Source of the DNA: a virus
IMG/VR virus record: IMGVR_UViG_3300031787_007614
Span: 62,001 to 126,000 of that record
Reading direction: 5' to 3' (one strand)
DNA: 64,000 nt
Under the pieces are notes generated by a model. That model saw nothing but the letters and a program-made list of their open reading frames with translations. It had not been told where the DNA came from and did not search any database. The translations under genes and the position numbers were made by a program. Positions 24,648 through 34,658 of this stretch are shown here, piece after piece. How positions within the stretch are numbered: position 1 is the stretch's first letter; each line of letters starts with the position of its first letter.

Positions 24648-27600
24648 TTAAGCCAAAATATTGGCTTTGGGAAATACGAGATATTTATCTGAGCGGTCTG
24701 ACGGATCGTACATATCCACTGGTTCGATAAATTGCAAACTACCTTGATCAAATATTGTTTCTGTGCTAACCACAGTGGTAGCAGTGATCAAAGGCAGCCA
24801 TTTTACATAGATTAGATCCTGCGGTGCATTGCCAGGTCTATAGAGGTATGTGCCACCAGTGTATTTTTGCCCTTGCGTGGTGGTCACATAATCATTGGTC
24901 ACAGTTTGCGTGTATTCTGTTAGGTTTACAATGTAGTTTATGGCTTCGGCATTCATGACTCCGGTAGCAGTAACCAAATTTACTGTGGGCCCACCTTGAA
25001 CATTGCTAATTGCAAATCGATTGTTGCTTGCGTCTATTGACACAATGTAATACAGTTGATCACTGCTGATGCCGCCAATCAACGTTCCGGTAAAATAAAT
25101 TTGATAATTTATACCAAGCAACCCAATGCTACCAGTGGTAATCCAATTTCCAATGCTGGTGGTTGCTGTACAAATTATATCTCCGCCGGTATTTTCAAGA
25201 TTCACAGTGTACATGCTCATACGGTCATTGCCATAATTTGCAGTCATGGTGCCTGCCGCTGTGCTCAACGTCACAGCAGTACTGGATCCTGCTGTGGCTG
25301 TAACTGTAAACGCTCCATAATAAACAGTCATAGATCCCGAAGCTGAACTCAATCCCAATGCTGATCCGCCTAGAGTTTCACTGACTACAATTGTGGTTGC
25401 TGTAGGAACGTCAACCACATAATAGGGTTTGGGCAGTCCAGTGGCGGCGTATCGAGAAATATTTCCAAAAACTGTGCCGCTGAACCAAACTTCATCACCT
25501 ATTGCAAACGGAGTACTGCTAGACACAGTGATTCGATTTGACCCTGTTAAAGTAGCACTAGCGGTAACGTTGCTCACAGTTCTTACATAGTATACCTCTG
25601 TTTGTGCATTGCTATTTTCATTGTCAATGCCACCAAACGTGGTGCCAGTGAACCACACTTTGTCTCCAACTGTCATGCCTAGTGTACTGTCGCAAGTAAT
25701 TACGTTTGTGGAGGCAGTTGTGGCTGTGCAGGTTTGTGCATATCCTTCATTTACCAATGGACCATAGTCATAAGTTCCTGGAATGGCCACAGCTGAGCTT
25801 GCGGCGCTGTCAAACCCTTCTTCGTCAAAACTGTCAATGTTGTTGGACCAAGCCTGGTTGAGATCACTGTAGTTGCTGCCAGGTGATCCACTGTAGCCTT
25901 CTTGTTTGACAAATATTATTATGCTGCCATCTTCCAAATACACCTCAGCATCAGGCGCAGGGAAGCTGCCAATTATGACTTCGGTAGTACCATCTATACC
26001 ACCTAGGGCGTTGATTTCGGCCAAGGTGCGACCGTTAACATCTGCAAATGCCAGTTCAGTTGCGCCGTTCACTAGACCAAGATCAGTAAATCCAGTGGTG
26101 TTCACACGATCAAACGTGGTAAGATTTGGTTGCGGAGTCCAGTCTTGTGTGGTAGTGTCCCAGTTACGGCTTAGTGTTGCATCAAGCTCATATCGATCAA
26201 CTTTGAAATCAATTTTGTTCAGTTGATTGCCAAAGTATTCTTCAAGGTAATATGCAATTTGTTTGCTGCGATTTGGTTTGGCATAACAGATCACCCAGGC
26301 AGGTGTAAATCCCAACACACGACCATTGGATTGTTTGGAAGTCATCCACAGTGGTAGTTTGGTAGAAATTTGCCCCACAACATCAATCACTTGATCTCTC
26401 ATGTTGATCAAACTGTTGGGATACACTGATGTCAATTGTGTGCTGCCATCTAAGGGATCTATAATAGCATACGGCAGTGTTACTATCTTGTTAACACTTT
26501 GTCCACTGGCATTCACTAGATTGTCAATAATTTTGCTGTAAACCACTTCGTATACAACTTCACCAGTGACTGGATCAACTGCTTGTGCAGTAGAAATTTC
26601 ACCAAGCACTAGATTTTTCCAATAGTGATTTAAATACAGACTTTCCACATAAGTTGAAAAACTGTCAGGAGCAAGTCCAAATGCATGTTCGTATTTCACA
26701 CGAGTGCTAAGTCCAAAGTTAGGATCGTCTGGGCGAAATATATAGTCAGGAACAAAAATATCTGTATTGGTCAGCAGTTGTCTGAGTAACGCACGATCAT
26801 TCTGTGGAGGCATAGCCAACACAAAGAGATTTTGGTAGGGTTTGTTGTACTCTCTTATCACTCGAACTGTGAATGTTTTAAACACAGAAATCACGTCTCT
26901 TGTGCCAGTGGGTGCCATGACTACTGAGAGGTTTGCTCCTGATCCTGCACCTGTTATTGTGAATGTTGCTGGGCTAGTATATCCAGCACCTTGTTCAGTA
27001 ATTGTCACAGCAGTAATTGCTCCTGCGCTTGCAGTCAGTGTACCTTCTGCTTGAACCGCAGTGGCACCAATTGGAGTACTAAATTCTATAGTTGGCGAAC
27101 TGTAACCAATGCCGCCGCTGTTGACAATAACTTCACTGACTTTGTATATAATTTGTTCAGTGTCTTCAGCATAGGCATTTACTGTGAATGTAAACGAGCT
27201 GTCCCAAGTGGTTTCTTGAGTGCCTGATATGGTGCTTTGGCTGCGATCAAATGTGGTTTCTCCTAAGTCAATAGCAAACGTATTAAATGTAACACGGCCT
27301 GCTATTTCTCCTGACGGCAGCAATACTAGACCTTGTGGCAACTCATTGAATGCGCCACTCTTGAGTCTGTACAGTAGTTCTACGCCACCACGATTCACAG
27401 CTTCAACTTTGAGCAAGCTGGTTGATCCATTTTCTATTGATCCAAGATCGCTTGGAGTGAGCCAGGTAACTTCGGCATCAACTGCTCCTGAGATAGTGAG
27501 TGTAAATGGATATAACTGACTTTGTGGAATGTCAACTGGCACGCCTTTAAGTTCGCCAGTGGCAGTTGACAGCGTAATGGGCGATCCAACAATGCTGGTA

Positions 27601-29267
27601 GCAATTTGGAAAGTGGTAGTGGTTGGAATGGCCACAACATAATATGTGGTGCCAGCAGTGATTCCGCCAAAACTGGTTCCTTCAAAAACCACTTCGGCAC
27701 CAATATAAAAATCTGCTCTTGCAGTACTGTTGCAAGTTATTATGTTTGTGCCAGCTGTGGTTGCTGTGCAAATTACACTTTTTGCCCGTACCTGAATATT
27801 AAAACTGTAGGTTACTTCTGTAACACCTTGATCAGGAATAAAGCCATAATACCATCCTGAGTTTGGATCCAATGTCAATCCTGGTGGTAGTCCAAACCCT
27901 TGATTGACCGAAATGACGTAGTCAAGTTCGTCTTTGTCGTAGTCTTGTCCAATGAATCTGTATGCATAGTAATTGTCTCCTCGAGCAATGCCAAGATCGC
28001 TAGGATCATAATTCAACAAGAACGGAGCACGTTCGGGAGTTTCATCAGCAGTAACAAACACCGAGTCAGCAGTAATGTATGTGTCATCAGCCACAAGGTC
28101 TTCACGATTGTAAACAAATATAGTGAATGTTCTTATGTTGCTGGTTTTACCATCAGTGATTTCCAATGTAAATTGATAGTTACGACTCACTGCTGCACTG
28201 ATAAAGTCAAAAGGTACTGTGGCTATAGGTGTGAGGTCGTATCCTGGAGTTTCGTCTTCGTTGGGTGCAGGTGCAATATATCCTGAAATCAATCCACTGG
28301 TGCTCAGTCGCAATCCTGGCGGCAACTCACCAGCAATTTTTCTAATTATCACAGCCTCATTGTTATCAGTAGTGGTGTATTCAATTTGCAATTCAACTCT
28401 ATCGCCATCATAGTATTCACCAACCACACCGTTGATTGGAGTGCTGGTCATTGACTGGCTGATACTAACTGCGTAGGTACCAGTTCCGCCCACACCGTTG
28501 ATTAGCCCAATGATAGTGGTACCTACTTCGATGCCAGGCCCTTTGAGACTCATGCCCAGTTGCACAGTTCCAGACACCAATGAAGTAACGTTTAGTGTGG
28601 TTCCTGAAATGCTGCCAATAAAGCTCGCAGTATTATTGTCTGCAAACGCACCAGCAGGAGTCACAAACTCTGGAATATCATTGCCACTCACAGTAATTTC
28701 AAACGTTCGATCTGCAATACGGTCAGGAACTTCGATGCCGTTTACCATTTTTTCTGTATATGCTCTTAGCGTAAATTTACTGGTAACATCCTCGTTGACT
28801 TCTGTAGGAACACCTTGTAAGCTGGCAACAGCCTGCGGAACTCCAGCAATCAATCCAGTGGCACTGCATTGAACACCTGCTGGCAGTGTGCCAGCAATCA
28901 TTCTGTAGTACAATGGTTTGTACAGTCTGGCTACCAGCAAGCCAGTAGCAGTGGTCAATGCTACAGCAGTGGTGGCAGTGGCAGTGGTTGCAACAGAAAA
29001 TTGTGTTGCGCTGTTGATTGTAAAAACATAGTATTGTGCCAGTTGCGTCAACCCACCAAAACTAGTACCATTAAAAACAATAACCTGACCAACTATCATA
29101 CCAGTGGTGCTGTCGCAAGTTATGAGATTGGTAGTAGCTGTGGTAGTAGTACAAGTTATTGGGTCGCCCACTGGTGGTGTGGTTGCCCGCATGGACTGCT
29201 GGTAAAATACACCTTCGGGTATGACCCCTAGGTCGCCTGCTGGAGTGATCCAAGTTGGTTGTGCCAT
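24648..29267 (-). CDS. Giant virion protein with repeated beta modules
   Basis: This 1539-residue protein has a beginning (TWITPAGDLGVIPEGVFY) typical of large baseplate or fibre proteins of aquatic T4-like phages. About five copies of a 75-residue module recur, each starting CTATT and containing ITC(D/N)ST and F(N/E/T)GT(S/T)FGGI with a YYV strand. Copies lie near residues 38-112, 495-570, 1160-1310 (two) and 1370-1440. Cadherin-like PPGL(R/T)L and GxISGY segments are interspersed. It is probably a long fibre or baseplate component. Confidence 0.8.
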   Translation of the reverse strand: MAQPTWITPAGDLGVIPEGVFYQQSMRATTPPVGDPITCTTTTATTNLITCDSTTGMIVGQVIVFNGTSFGGLTQLAQYYVFTINSATQFSVATTATATTAVALTTATGLLVARLYKPLYYRMIAGTLPAGVQCSATGLIAGVPQAVASLQGVPTEVNEDVTSKFTLRAYTEKMVNGIEVPDRIADRTFEITVSGNDIPEFVTPAGAFADNNTASFIGSISGTTLNVTSLVSGTVQLGMSLKGPGIEVGTTIIGLINGVGGTGTYAVSISQSMTSTPINGVVGEYYDGDRVELQIEYTTTDNNEAVIIRKIAGELPPGLRLSTSGLISGYIAPAPNEDETPGYDLTPIATVPFDFISAAVSRNYQFTLEITDGKTSNIRTFTIFVYNREDLVADDTYITADSVFVTADETPERAPFLLNYDPSDLGIARGDNYYAYRFIGQDYDKDELDYVISVNQGFGLPPGLTLDPNSGWYYGFIPDQGVTEVTYSFNIQVRAKSVICTATTAGTNIITCNSTARADFYIGAEVVFEGTSFGGITAGTTYYVVAIPTTTTFQIATSIVGSPITLSTATGELKGVPVDIPQSQLYPFTLTISGAVDAEVTWLTPSDLGSIENGSTSLLKVEAVNRGGVELLYRLKSGAFNELPQGLVLLPSGEIAGRVTFNTFAIDLGETTFDRSQSTISGTQETTWDSSFTFTVNAYAEDTEQIIYKVSEVIVNSGGIGYSSPTIEFSTPIGATAVQAEGTLTASAGAITAVTITEQGAGYTSPATFTITGAGSGANLSVVMAPTGTRDVISVFKTFTVRVIREYNKPYQNLFVLAMPPQNDRALLRQLLTNTDIFVPDYIFRPDDPNFGLSTRVKYEHAFGLAPDSFSTYVESLYLNHYWKNLVLGEISTAQAVDPVTGEVVYEVVYSKIIDNLVNASGQSVNKIVTLPYAIIDPLDGSTQLTSVYPNSLINMRDQVIDVVGQISTKLPLWMTSKQSNGRVLGFTPAWVICYAKPNRSKQIAYYLEEYFGNQLNKIDFKVDRYELDATLSRNWDTTTQDWTPQPNLTTFDRVNTTGFTDLGLVNGATELAFADVNGRTLAEINALGGIDGTTEVIIGSFPAPDAEVYLEDGSIIIFVKQEGYSGSPGSNYSDLNQAWSNNIDSFDEEGFDSAASSAVAIPGTYDYGPLVNEGYAQTCTATTASTNVITCDSTLGMTVGDKVWFTGTTFGGIDNENSNAQTEVYYVRTVSNVTASATLTGSNRITVSSSTPFAIGDEVWFSGTVFGNISRYAATGLPKPYYVVDVPTATTIVVSETLGGSALGLSSASGSMTVYYGAFTVTATAGSSTAVTLSTAAGTMTANYGNDRMSMYTVNLENTGGDIICTATTSIGNWITTGSIGLLGINYQIYFTGTLIGGISSDQLYYIVSIDASNNRFAISNVQGGPTVNLVTATGVMNAEAINYIVNLTEYTQTVTNDYVTTTQGQKYTGGTYLYRPGNAPQDLIYVKWLPLITATTVVSTETIFDQGSLQFIEPVDMYDPSDRSDKYLVFPKANILA

Positions 29268-29277
29268 ATGTTATTTC

Positions 29278-32200
29278 TTAAGCTATTTGGTCCCAAGCAG
29301 ACCCGGTCCATAATCTCAAAGCGCCAAAGCTGGTACTGTAATAAAGTTGGCCTGTAACAGGGCTTGCTGGATCGCTAGACGCAACGGGTATAATCATTCT
29401 GGATGTGGCCTGTACATTTCCACCGGTGACATTCCCAGCACTTGTCTCACCTGTGACACTTAGGCTAGTCAGTGTTCCTACAGAAGTAATATTGGGTTGT
29501 GCCGCAGTGGTCACTGTACCAGCAGTGGTAGCAGAAGTAGCAGAAGTAGCAGTGGTAGCAGATGACGCACTGGCTGCAAAAATAGCATTGGCTACTGATC
29601 CAGTAACATTAGCACCAGGAATGAAAGACAAGCCAGCGCCTGAGCCAATGAATAGAGCTGCCACTACGTTAGCAGAGGCTGAAATAGTAGTACCACTGAT
29701 TACATTGGCGCCGGTGATATTACCAGTAGCGCCTGTGGTAACAAATCCGCCACCAGTGACATTACCAGTAACGGATAAATTGGCCAATGTGCCTAATTGT
29801 GTGATGTTGGTCTGTATTGATGTAGTTAGTAATCCGCTGACCTGGGTTGCTGAAACATTATTGGCAATCACATTTCCTAACGCTGACAAGTTGCCAGATG
29901 CTGAAACACTACCGCCGGTGACAATATTGGCACCATTGATGTTGCCAGTCACTAGCAAATTATTGGTTATTTTATTAAATTGCAATCCAGATGTGGCATT
30001 GGCTGTGTTGTTGTCATTGAACAGCACAAACGTATTACCGCCAGGTGCTGTCAAATTACCTGTGACGGTAGTAGCTATAATATTACCCACAAACAACGGT
30101 GCAATAACATTGGCAGCAGCAGAAATCTGACCAGTAGCGGTGTAATTGCCACCACTGATGTTTGCAGCTGAAGTAATGTTTCCAGTAGCAGTGACCAATC
30201 CCACAGTGGTTACATTACCACCAATCACGTTGCCTGTAGAGCTAAACACGCCAGATGAATACATGCTACCACCTGTAACAATGTTGCCACCAATCACGTT
30301 GCCTGTACTTGATACTACCCCGCCGGTGTTTATGTTGCCGCCGGTGACGTTACCTGTGGATGTGATTAGTCCACCTGTGGTTAAGTTTCCACCAATCACA
30401 TTGGCTGTCACGCTGACAGTTGTGCCAGTGTGATTTGTAGCAGAAATATTTCCGCCAATGATGTTACCGGTAGCCGTGATCAACCCAGCAGTTCGTATGT
30501 TTCCTCCAGTTACGTTGCCTGTGCCAGAAATAGCGCCAGCAGCTTGCACATCACCTGTGGCGCTGACTGTGCCCTGTGCGTCAATGTTGCCCACAACTAA
30601 ATTTCCATAGTTGTTGACAGTAACAACTTCACTGGCAATAGTAACTTGAACTGCGGCAATCAATTTGTCTGCAGAATTGTCGTAACCAATAAATGCTGAT
30701 CTTTCAGCTGTGGTAAAATACCAAAGTTGTTCACCACGGTCCTTACCATCATTGGTTACCAATGGTTGATTGTTTGCAGCTCTACCAATACCAATGATTG
30801 GATCCTCAACTGCTAGAGTGGTAACATTGGTATATTCTGTGTCGCCTGACACAGTTAGGTTACCAGCAATTACTGCGTCACCGCCCACAATAAGACCCGC
30901 CGAAGTCACAACATTGGCACCATTTACATTGCCTGCGGTAGAAATATTGCCGCCAATTATGTTACCACTTATGGTAAACACATTGGAAGTCTTGTCAAAA
31001 GTCATTCCAGCACTGGCGTTGGCCAAACCATTATCATTAAAAAGAACTTGTGTGTTTGATCCAGCAACTGAAAGATTTCCAGATATGTTACCAACCACAT
31101 TGCCAATGAAATTTGGAGCAGTTATGTTACCGCTTGCTGTTACAGTTCCACCAGTAAGCAAGTTGCCACCAGTGATATTGCTCACTGCACTCAACGTGGA
31201 TCCTACCACCACACTGTTCACAATGTTTGCAGATCCCAACCCAATTATGTTGTTACCAGTGACGTCGCCTGTGGCACTAACTTGACCAGCTGTTCTTAAA
31301 TTACCGCCTGTGACGTTGCCACTTGCGGATATAATAGTGCTGGTGATGTTGTTGGTTGAGCTGATGTTGTTGCCAGTTACGTTGGCATTGGCAACTATAT
31401 TGGCGCCAGTTATGTCTCCGCTGGCAGTGATTGTGCCACCAACAGATATCAATCCAACAGTAACAAAGTTGGCGCCAATGATGTTACCTGTTGCTGATAC
31501 AGTTGCACTGGTTGACAAGTTGTTACTGGTAATATTTCCTGATCCACCAAGCGCATTGCTTACCACCAATGAATTTAAATCACCAAGCGTGGTCAAACTT
31601 GAGTTGATCACGTTAGCACTGAGTGTGGTTCCTGTAAGCAACGCAGCATTTGAACTAACGCTGATGCCTGTTAATTGACTGCCGTTACCAATGACGTATG
31701 CACCTGTAACGTTGCCTGCGGCACTGATTGTGCCAGTGGCCAACACACTACCTGACAAAATTGCACTGTCACCTATTAAATTGCCAGATGCATTCACAAT
31801 ACCAGTGTTTATGTTTTGTGAAATAATATTGCCAGATGAAGAAACTACTCCAGCTGTGGTTAGGTTCCCGCCAACCACATTTCCAGTAGCAGTGAGATTG
31901 GCCAGTGTGCCAACTGTGGTAAAACTGGCCGAAGTTACGTTGGCACTGAGTACATTTCCAGTCAATAATGCTGCATTGGCCTGGCTAACCACACCAGTAA
32001 GTTGACTGCCGTTACCAATATAAAATCCGCCGGCGCTGATGTTGCCAGTGGCACTGATTGCTGAGTTTGCTAATAATGTGCCTTTTACTGTGGCACCTGT
32101 GCCCGAAACAACCAGCACGTTTGCAACGTTGGCTGCACTCACACTAACTGTTGAATTTTCAACAATTTGAATGTTTGAAGTACCGTTAGCAATGCCCGAA

Positions 32201-32319
32201 ATACCACCAATATTGTAGAGTTCTGTAAAATTGTCATTGACAATTGTGAACGCTGTTCTCAGTGGTGATCCGGTGCCGTCGTTGGCAGTATTGCCAGTAT
32301 CAATAAATTGTTGTGCCAT
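29278..32319 (-). CDS. Large repetitive tail-fibre protein
   Basis: This 1013-residue protein consists almost wholly of units of about 17 residues around TGNV-x-GGN-x-x-TGG, repeated dozens of times. There is an N-terminal head (FIDTGNTANDGTGSPLRTAF) typical of T4-like fibre proteins, and a C-terminal tip (GQLYYSTSFGALRLWTGSAW). It should form a long beta-helical shaft. It is transcribed away from the next fibre gene from a shared late-promoter region. Confidence 0.82.
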   Translation of the reverse strand: MAQQFIDTGNTANDGTGSPLRTAFTIVNDNFTELYNIGGISGIANGTSNIQIVENSTVSVSAANVANVLVVSGTGATVKGTLLANSAISATGNISAGGFYIGNGSQLTGVVSQANAALLTGNVLSANVTSASFTTVGTLANLTATGNVVGGNLTTAGVVSSSGNIISQNINTGIVNASGNLIGDSAILSGSVLATGTISAAGNVTGAYVIGNGSQLTGISVSSNAALLTGTTLSANVINSSLTTLGDLNSLVVSNALGGSGNITSNNLSTSATVSATGNIIGANFVTVGLISVGGTITASGDITGANIVANANVTGNNISSTNNITSTIISASGNVTGGNLRTAGQVSATGDVTGNNIIGLGSANIVNSVVVGSTLSAVSNITGGNLLTGGTVTASGNITAPNFIGNVVGNISGNLSVAGSNTQVLFNDNGLANASAGMTFDKTSNVFTISGNIIGGNISTAGNVNGANVVTSAGLIVGGDAVIAGNLTVSGDTEYTNVTTLAVEDPIIGIGRAANNQPLVTNDGKDRGEQLWYFTTAERSAFIGYDNSADKLIAAVQVTIASEVVTVNNYGNLVVGNIDAQGTVSATGDVQAAGAISGTGNVTGGNIRTAGLITATGNIIGGNISATNHTGTTVSVTANVIGGNLTTGGLITSTGNVTGGNINTGGVVSSTGNVIGGNIVTGGSMYSSGVFSSTGNVIGGNVTTVGLVTATGNITSAANISGGNYTATGQISAAANVIAPLFVGNIIATTVTGNLTAPGGNTFVLFNDNNTANATSGLQFNKITNNLLVTGNINGANIVTGGSVSASGNLSALGNVIANNVSATQVSGLLTTSIQTNITQLGTLANLSVTGNVTGGGFVTTGATGNITGANVISGTTISASANVVAALFIGSGAGLSFIPGANVTGSVANAIFAASASSATTATSATSATTAGTVTTAAQPNITSVGTLTSLSVTGETSAGNVTGGNVQATSRMIIPVASSDPASPVTGQLYYSTSFGALRLWTGSAWDQIA

Positions 32320-32337
32320 AATCCAGTCCTAGTAAGC

Positions 32338-32343
32338 TATTTA
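32338..32343 (-). promoter_or_regulatory. Late promoter element, minus half of divergent pair
   Basis: GTAAATAG on the minus strand lies 18 bases before the ATG at 32319, with AGGA between. It mirrors the plus-strand element at 32363-32368. Confidence 0.6.
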
Positions 32344-32362
32344 CCAAAACTCTGTGCACCGC

Positions 32363-32368
32363 TAAATA
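32363..32368 (+). promoter_or_regulatory. Late promoter element, plus half of divergent pair
   Basis: CTAAATAC lies 19 bases before the ATG at 32388, with CGGAG as ribosome site. Spacing equals that of its minus-strand partner to within one base. Confidence 0.6.
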
Positions 32369-32387
32369 CACCAGCTCGGAGTAAACA

Positions 32388-34655
32388 ATGTCATATATCA
32401 TCAATAACAGCAGAGGACAAACAATTGCTGTGGTCCCAGACGGCACTATTAACACCACTAGCACTAGTTTGAATCTAGTAGGTCGTGCTGTGTCTAGTTA
32501 TGGCACGGCAGAAAACGAAAACTATGTGTTTTTGTTGGAAAACTTTGCCAATGATACTGGACCATTGCAACCAATTTTAGGACAACTTTGGTACAATTCC
32601 AGTACTGATGTTATTTCTGTATACAGTTCTGGCAATACTTTCACTGCATTGGCCAGCCAAGATTATGTGCAAGCTCAAAAAATCAGTCCTGCTTTTACTG
32701 GAGTTCCCACAGCACCCACAGCCGCTGCCGGCACAGCCAACACACAATTAGCAACCACTGCATTTGTTTCCAACAGTCCACAATTAAGTGGCGTGCCCAC
32801 TGCTCCTACTGCTGCGGCTGGCACAGCAACCACACAGATTGCAACCACAGCATTTGTTTCCAACAGTCCACAATTGAGTGGTGTGCCCACAGCACCCACT
32901 GCCTCATCGGGTACAGCAACCACACAGATTGCAACCACAGCATTTGTAACTGCTGGACCAGCCTTTGCAGGCATACCCACTGCACCAACACCAGCAAATG
33001 TGTCTAACAACACTCAATTGGCTACCACTGAGTTTGTGCAAAATCAAAAAGACAGTCCAGCGTTGGTTGGGATTCCCACTGCGCCTACCGCAGCCGCTGG
33101 AACCAACACTTCGCAGTTGGCCACTACTGCTTTTGTTCAAGGCGAAAAAGTAAGTCCAGCATTTTTGGGAGTGCCCACAGCACCAACCGCAGTGGTAGGC
33201 ACAGCCAACACTCAATTGGCCACCACTGGGTTTGTTTACAGTGTAACTGGTAACTTGGGAACAGCCAGTCAGCAAAATGCCAACGCTATTGCAATCACTG
33301 GTGGAACAATAACAGGTATCACTCCACTGGCTATTATTGATGGCGGCACCGGCGGAAACACTGCTGCCACAGCTAGATCCAGTTTAGGACTTGGATCAGT
33401 ATCACAACAAGATGCCAACGCAGTTGCAATTTCAGGTGGCGAGATAACTGGCATTATTGACTTGGCAGTGGCCGATGGCGGCACTGGGGCAAGTACCGCA
33501 GCTGGCGCCAGAACCAATTTGGGACTAGGAACAATATCCACACAAAATTCCACTGCTGTAAACATCACAGGTGGTACAATTACAGGCATCACTCCATTGG
33601 CCATAAGTGCAGGTGGTACTGGGGGATTCGACGTTGTTTCTGCTAGAGACAATCTTGGACTTGGTACTATTGCTATTCAGCAGTCCAATGCAGTTGCAAT
33701 CACTGGTGGTGCAATTGAAGGTGTAACCATACAAAGTTTAGCAACACCATTGCCTATTGCCAGCGGCGGAACTGGTGCAACCAGTAATGTTAATGCTCGA
33801 ATTAATCTGGGTCTTAACAGCATGGCCACACAGGCTTCTGACAATGTCACTATTACTGGTGGTCAAATAAGCGGTATCAGTGCTATTGCAATTGTATCTG
33901 GCGGAACTGGCGCAACCACTGAGGTGCAAGCCAGAACCAATTTGGGCCTTGGTACCATGGCCACTCAAAATTCGTCAAACATCACCATCACTGGCGGTAC
34001 CATCACAGGCATCACTCCGTTGTCAATTGCACAAGGTGGCACCGGTGCATCAGACTCGGCCGGCGCTAGAAGTAATTTGGGATTGGAAACTGGTGCTACC
34101 ACAAACGTAGGCACCATGGCCACTCAAAATGCCAATGCAGTAACTATTGAAGGCGGTTCTATTACTGGTATCACTCCATTGACAATTCCCAATGGCGGTA
34201 CCGGAGCGTCCACAGCAGGCAATGCTAGAGCAGCTCTTGGCATTCCTGATTTCCCACTGTCTCTTCTAAATGGTGGTACAGGTGCCACCACTGCGGCCGG
34301 TGCAAGAACTGCATTGCAGTTAGAGTCTGGCGCTACTACTACAGTAGGGACAATGGCCACTCAAAATGCCAATAGTGTGGCCATCACTGGCGGCTACATA
34401 ACTACATTGACTGCACCAATACCTATCGAATCTGGTGGAACAAATGGAGCCACAGCAGCAGCCGCAAGAACAAGTCTAGGGGTTCCTCCATTAACTAGAG
34501 CTATCAATACAGGCAATGGGCTGGCTGGAGGCGGCAACTTGGCATCTGATCTCACACTCAGTATTGCAACAAACAGCAATGGCTATGGTGTAAGATACAT
34601 TTCGTTTGATCTTCCAACTGGTGGTAATGACGGCGACGTTTGGTATCAAATTTAA
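32388..34655 (+). CDS. Tail-fibre protein with two repeat types
   Basis: This 755-residue protein has an N-terminal head (1-95). About six 31-residue repeats follow (P-TAPTA-x-x-GT-x-TTQ-ATT-FV, about 100-290). Then come eight or more repeats of about 42 residues, ITGG-x-ITGI-x-x-(L/I)-x-GGTGA(S/T)-x-x-x-ARxxLGL (about 300-700). Both types are known in phage tail fibres. The C-terminus (RYISFDLPTGGNDGDVWYQI) looks like a short tip or joint. It is followed after 3 bases by the Gly-rich adhesin. Confidence 0.85.
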   Translation: MSYIINNSRGQTIAVVPDGTINTTSTSLNLVGRAVSSYGTAENENYVFLLENFANDTGPLQPILGQLWYNSSTDVISVYSSGNTFTALASQDYVQAQKISPAFTGVPTAPTAAAGTANTQLATTAFVSNSPQLSGVPTAPTAAAGTATTQIATTAFVSNSPQLSGVPTAPTASSGTATTQIATTAFVTAGPAFAGIPTAPTPANVSNNTQLATTEFVQNQKDSPALVGIPTAPTAAAGTNTSQLATTAFVQGEKVSPAFLGVPTAPTAVVGTANTQLATTGFVYSVTGNLGTASQQNANAIAITGGTITGITPLAIIDGGTGGNTAATARSSLGLGSVSQQDANAVAISGGEITGIIDLAVADGGTGASTAAGARTNLGLGTISTQNSTAVNITGGTITGITPLAISAGGTGGFDVVSARDNLGLGTIAIQQSNAVAITGGAIEGVTIQSLATPLPIASGGTGATSNVNARINLGLNSMATQASDNVTITGGQISGISAIAIVSGGTGATTEVQARTNLGLGTMATQNSSNITITGGTITGITPLSIAQGGTGASDSAGARSNLGLETGATTNVGTMATQNANAVTIEGGSITGITPLTIPNGGTGASTAGNARAALGIPDFPLSLLNGGTGATTAAGARTALQLESGATTTVGTMATQNANSVAITGGYITTLTAPIPIESGGTNGATAAAARTSLGVPPLTRAINTGNGLAGGGNLASDLTLSIATNSNGYGVRYISFDLPTGGNDGDVWYQI

Positions 34656-34658
34656 TAT

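Noticed and set aside
29405-30130. Long plus-strand open frame (241 codons) opposite the repetitive fibre gene
   Set aside because: The antisense strand of TGN/GGN repeats gives Pro/Val/Thr-rich frames without stops; similar frames occur opposite every repeat gene here.
29278-32319. Regular short repeats that could suggest a CRISPR array
   Set aside because: The repeats encode protein in one open frame, vary at the DNA level and lack spacers of constant length and unique sequence.
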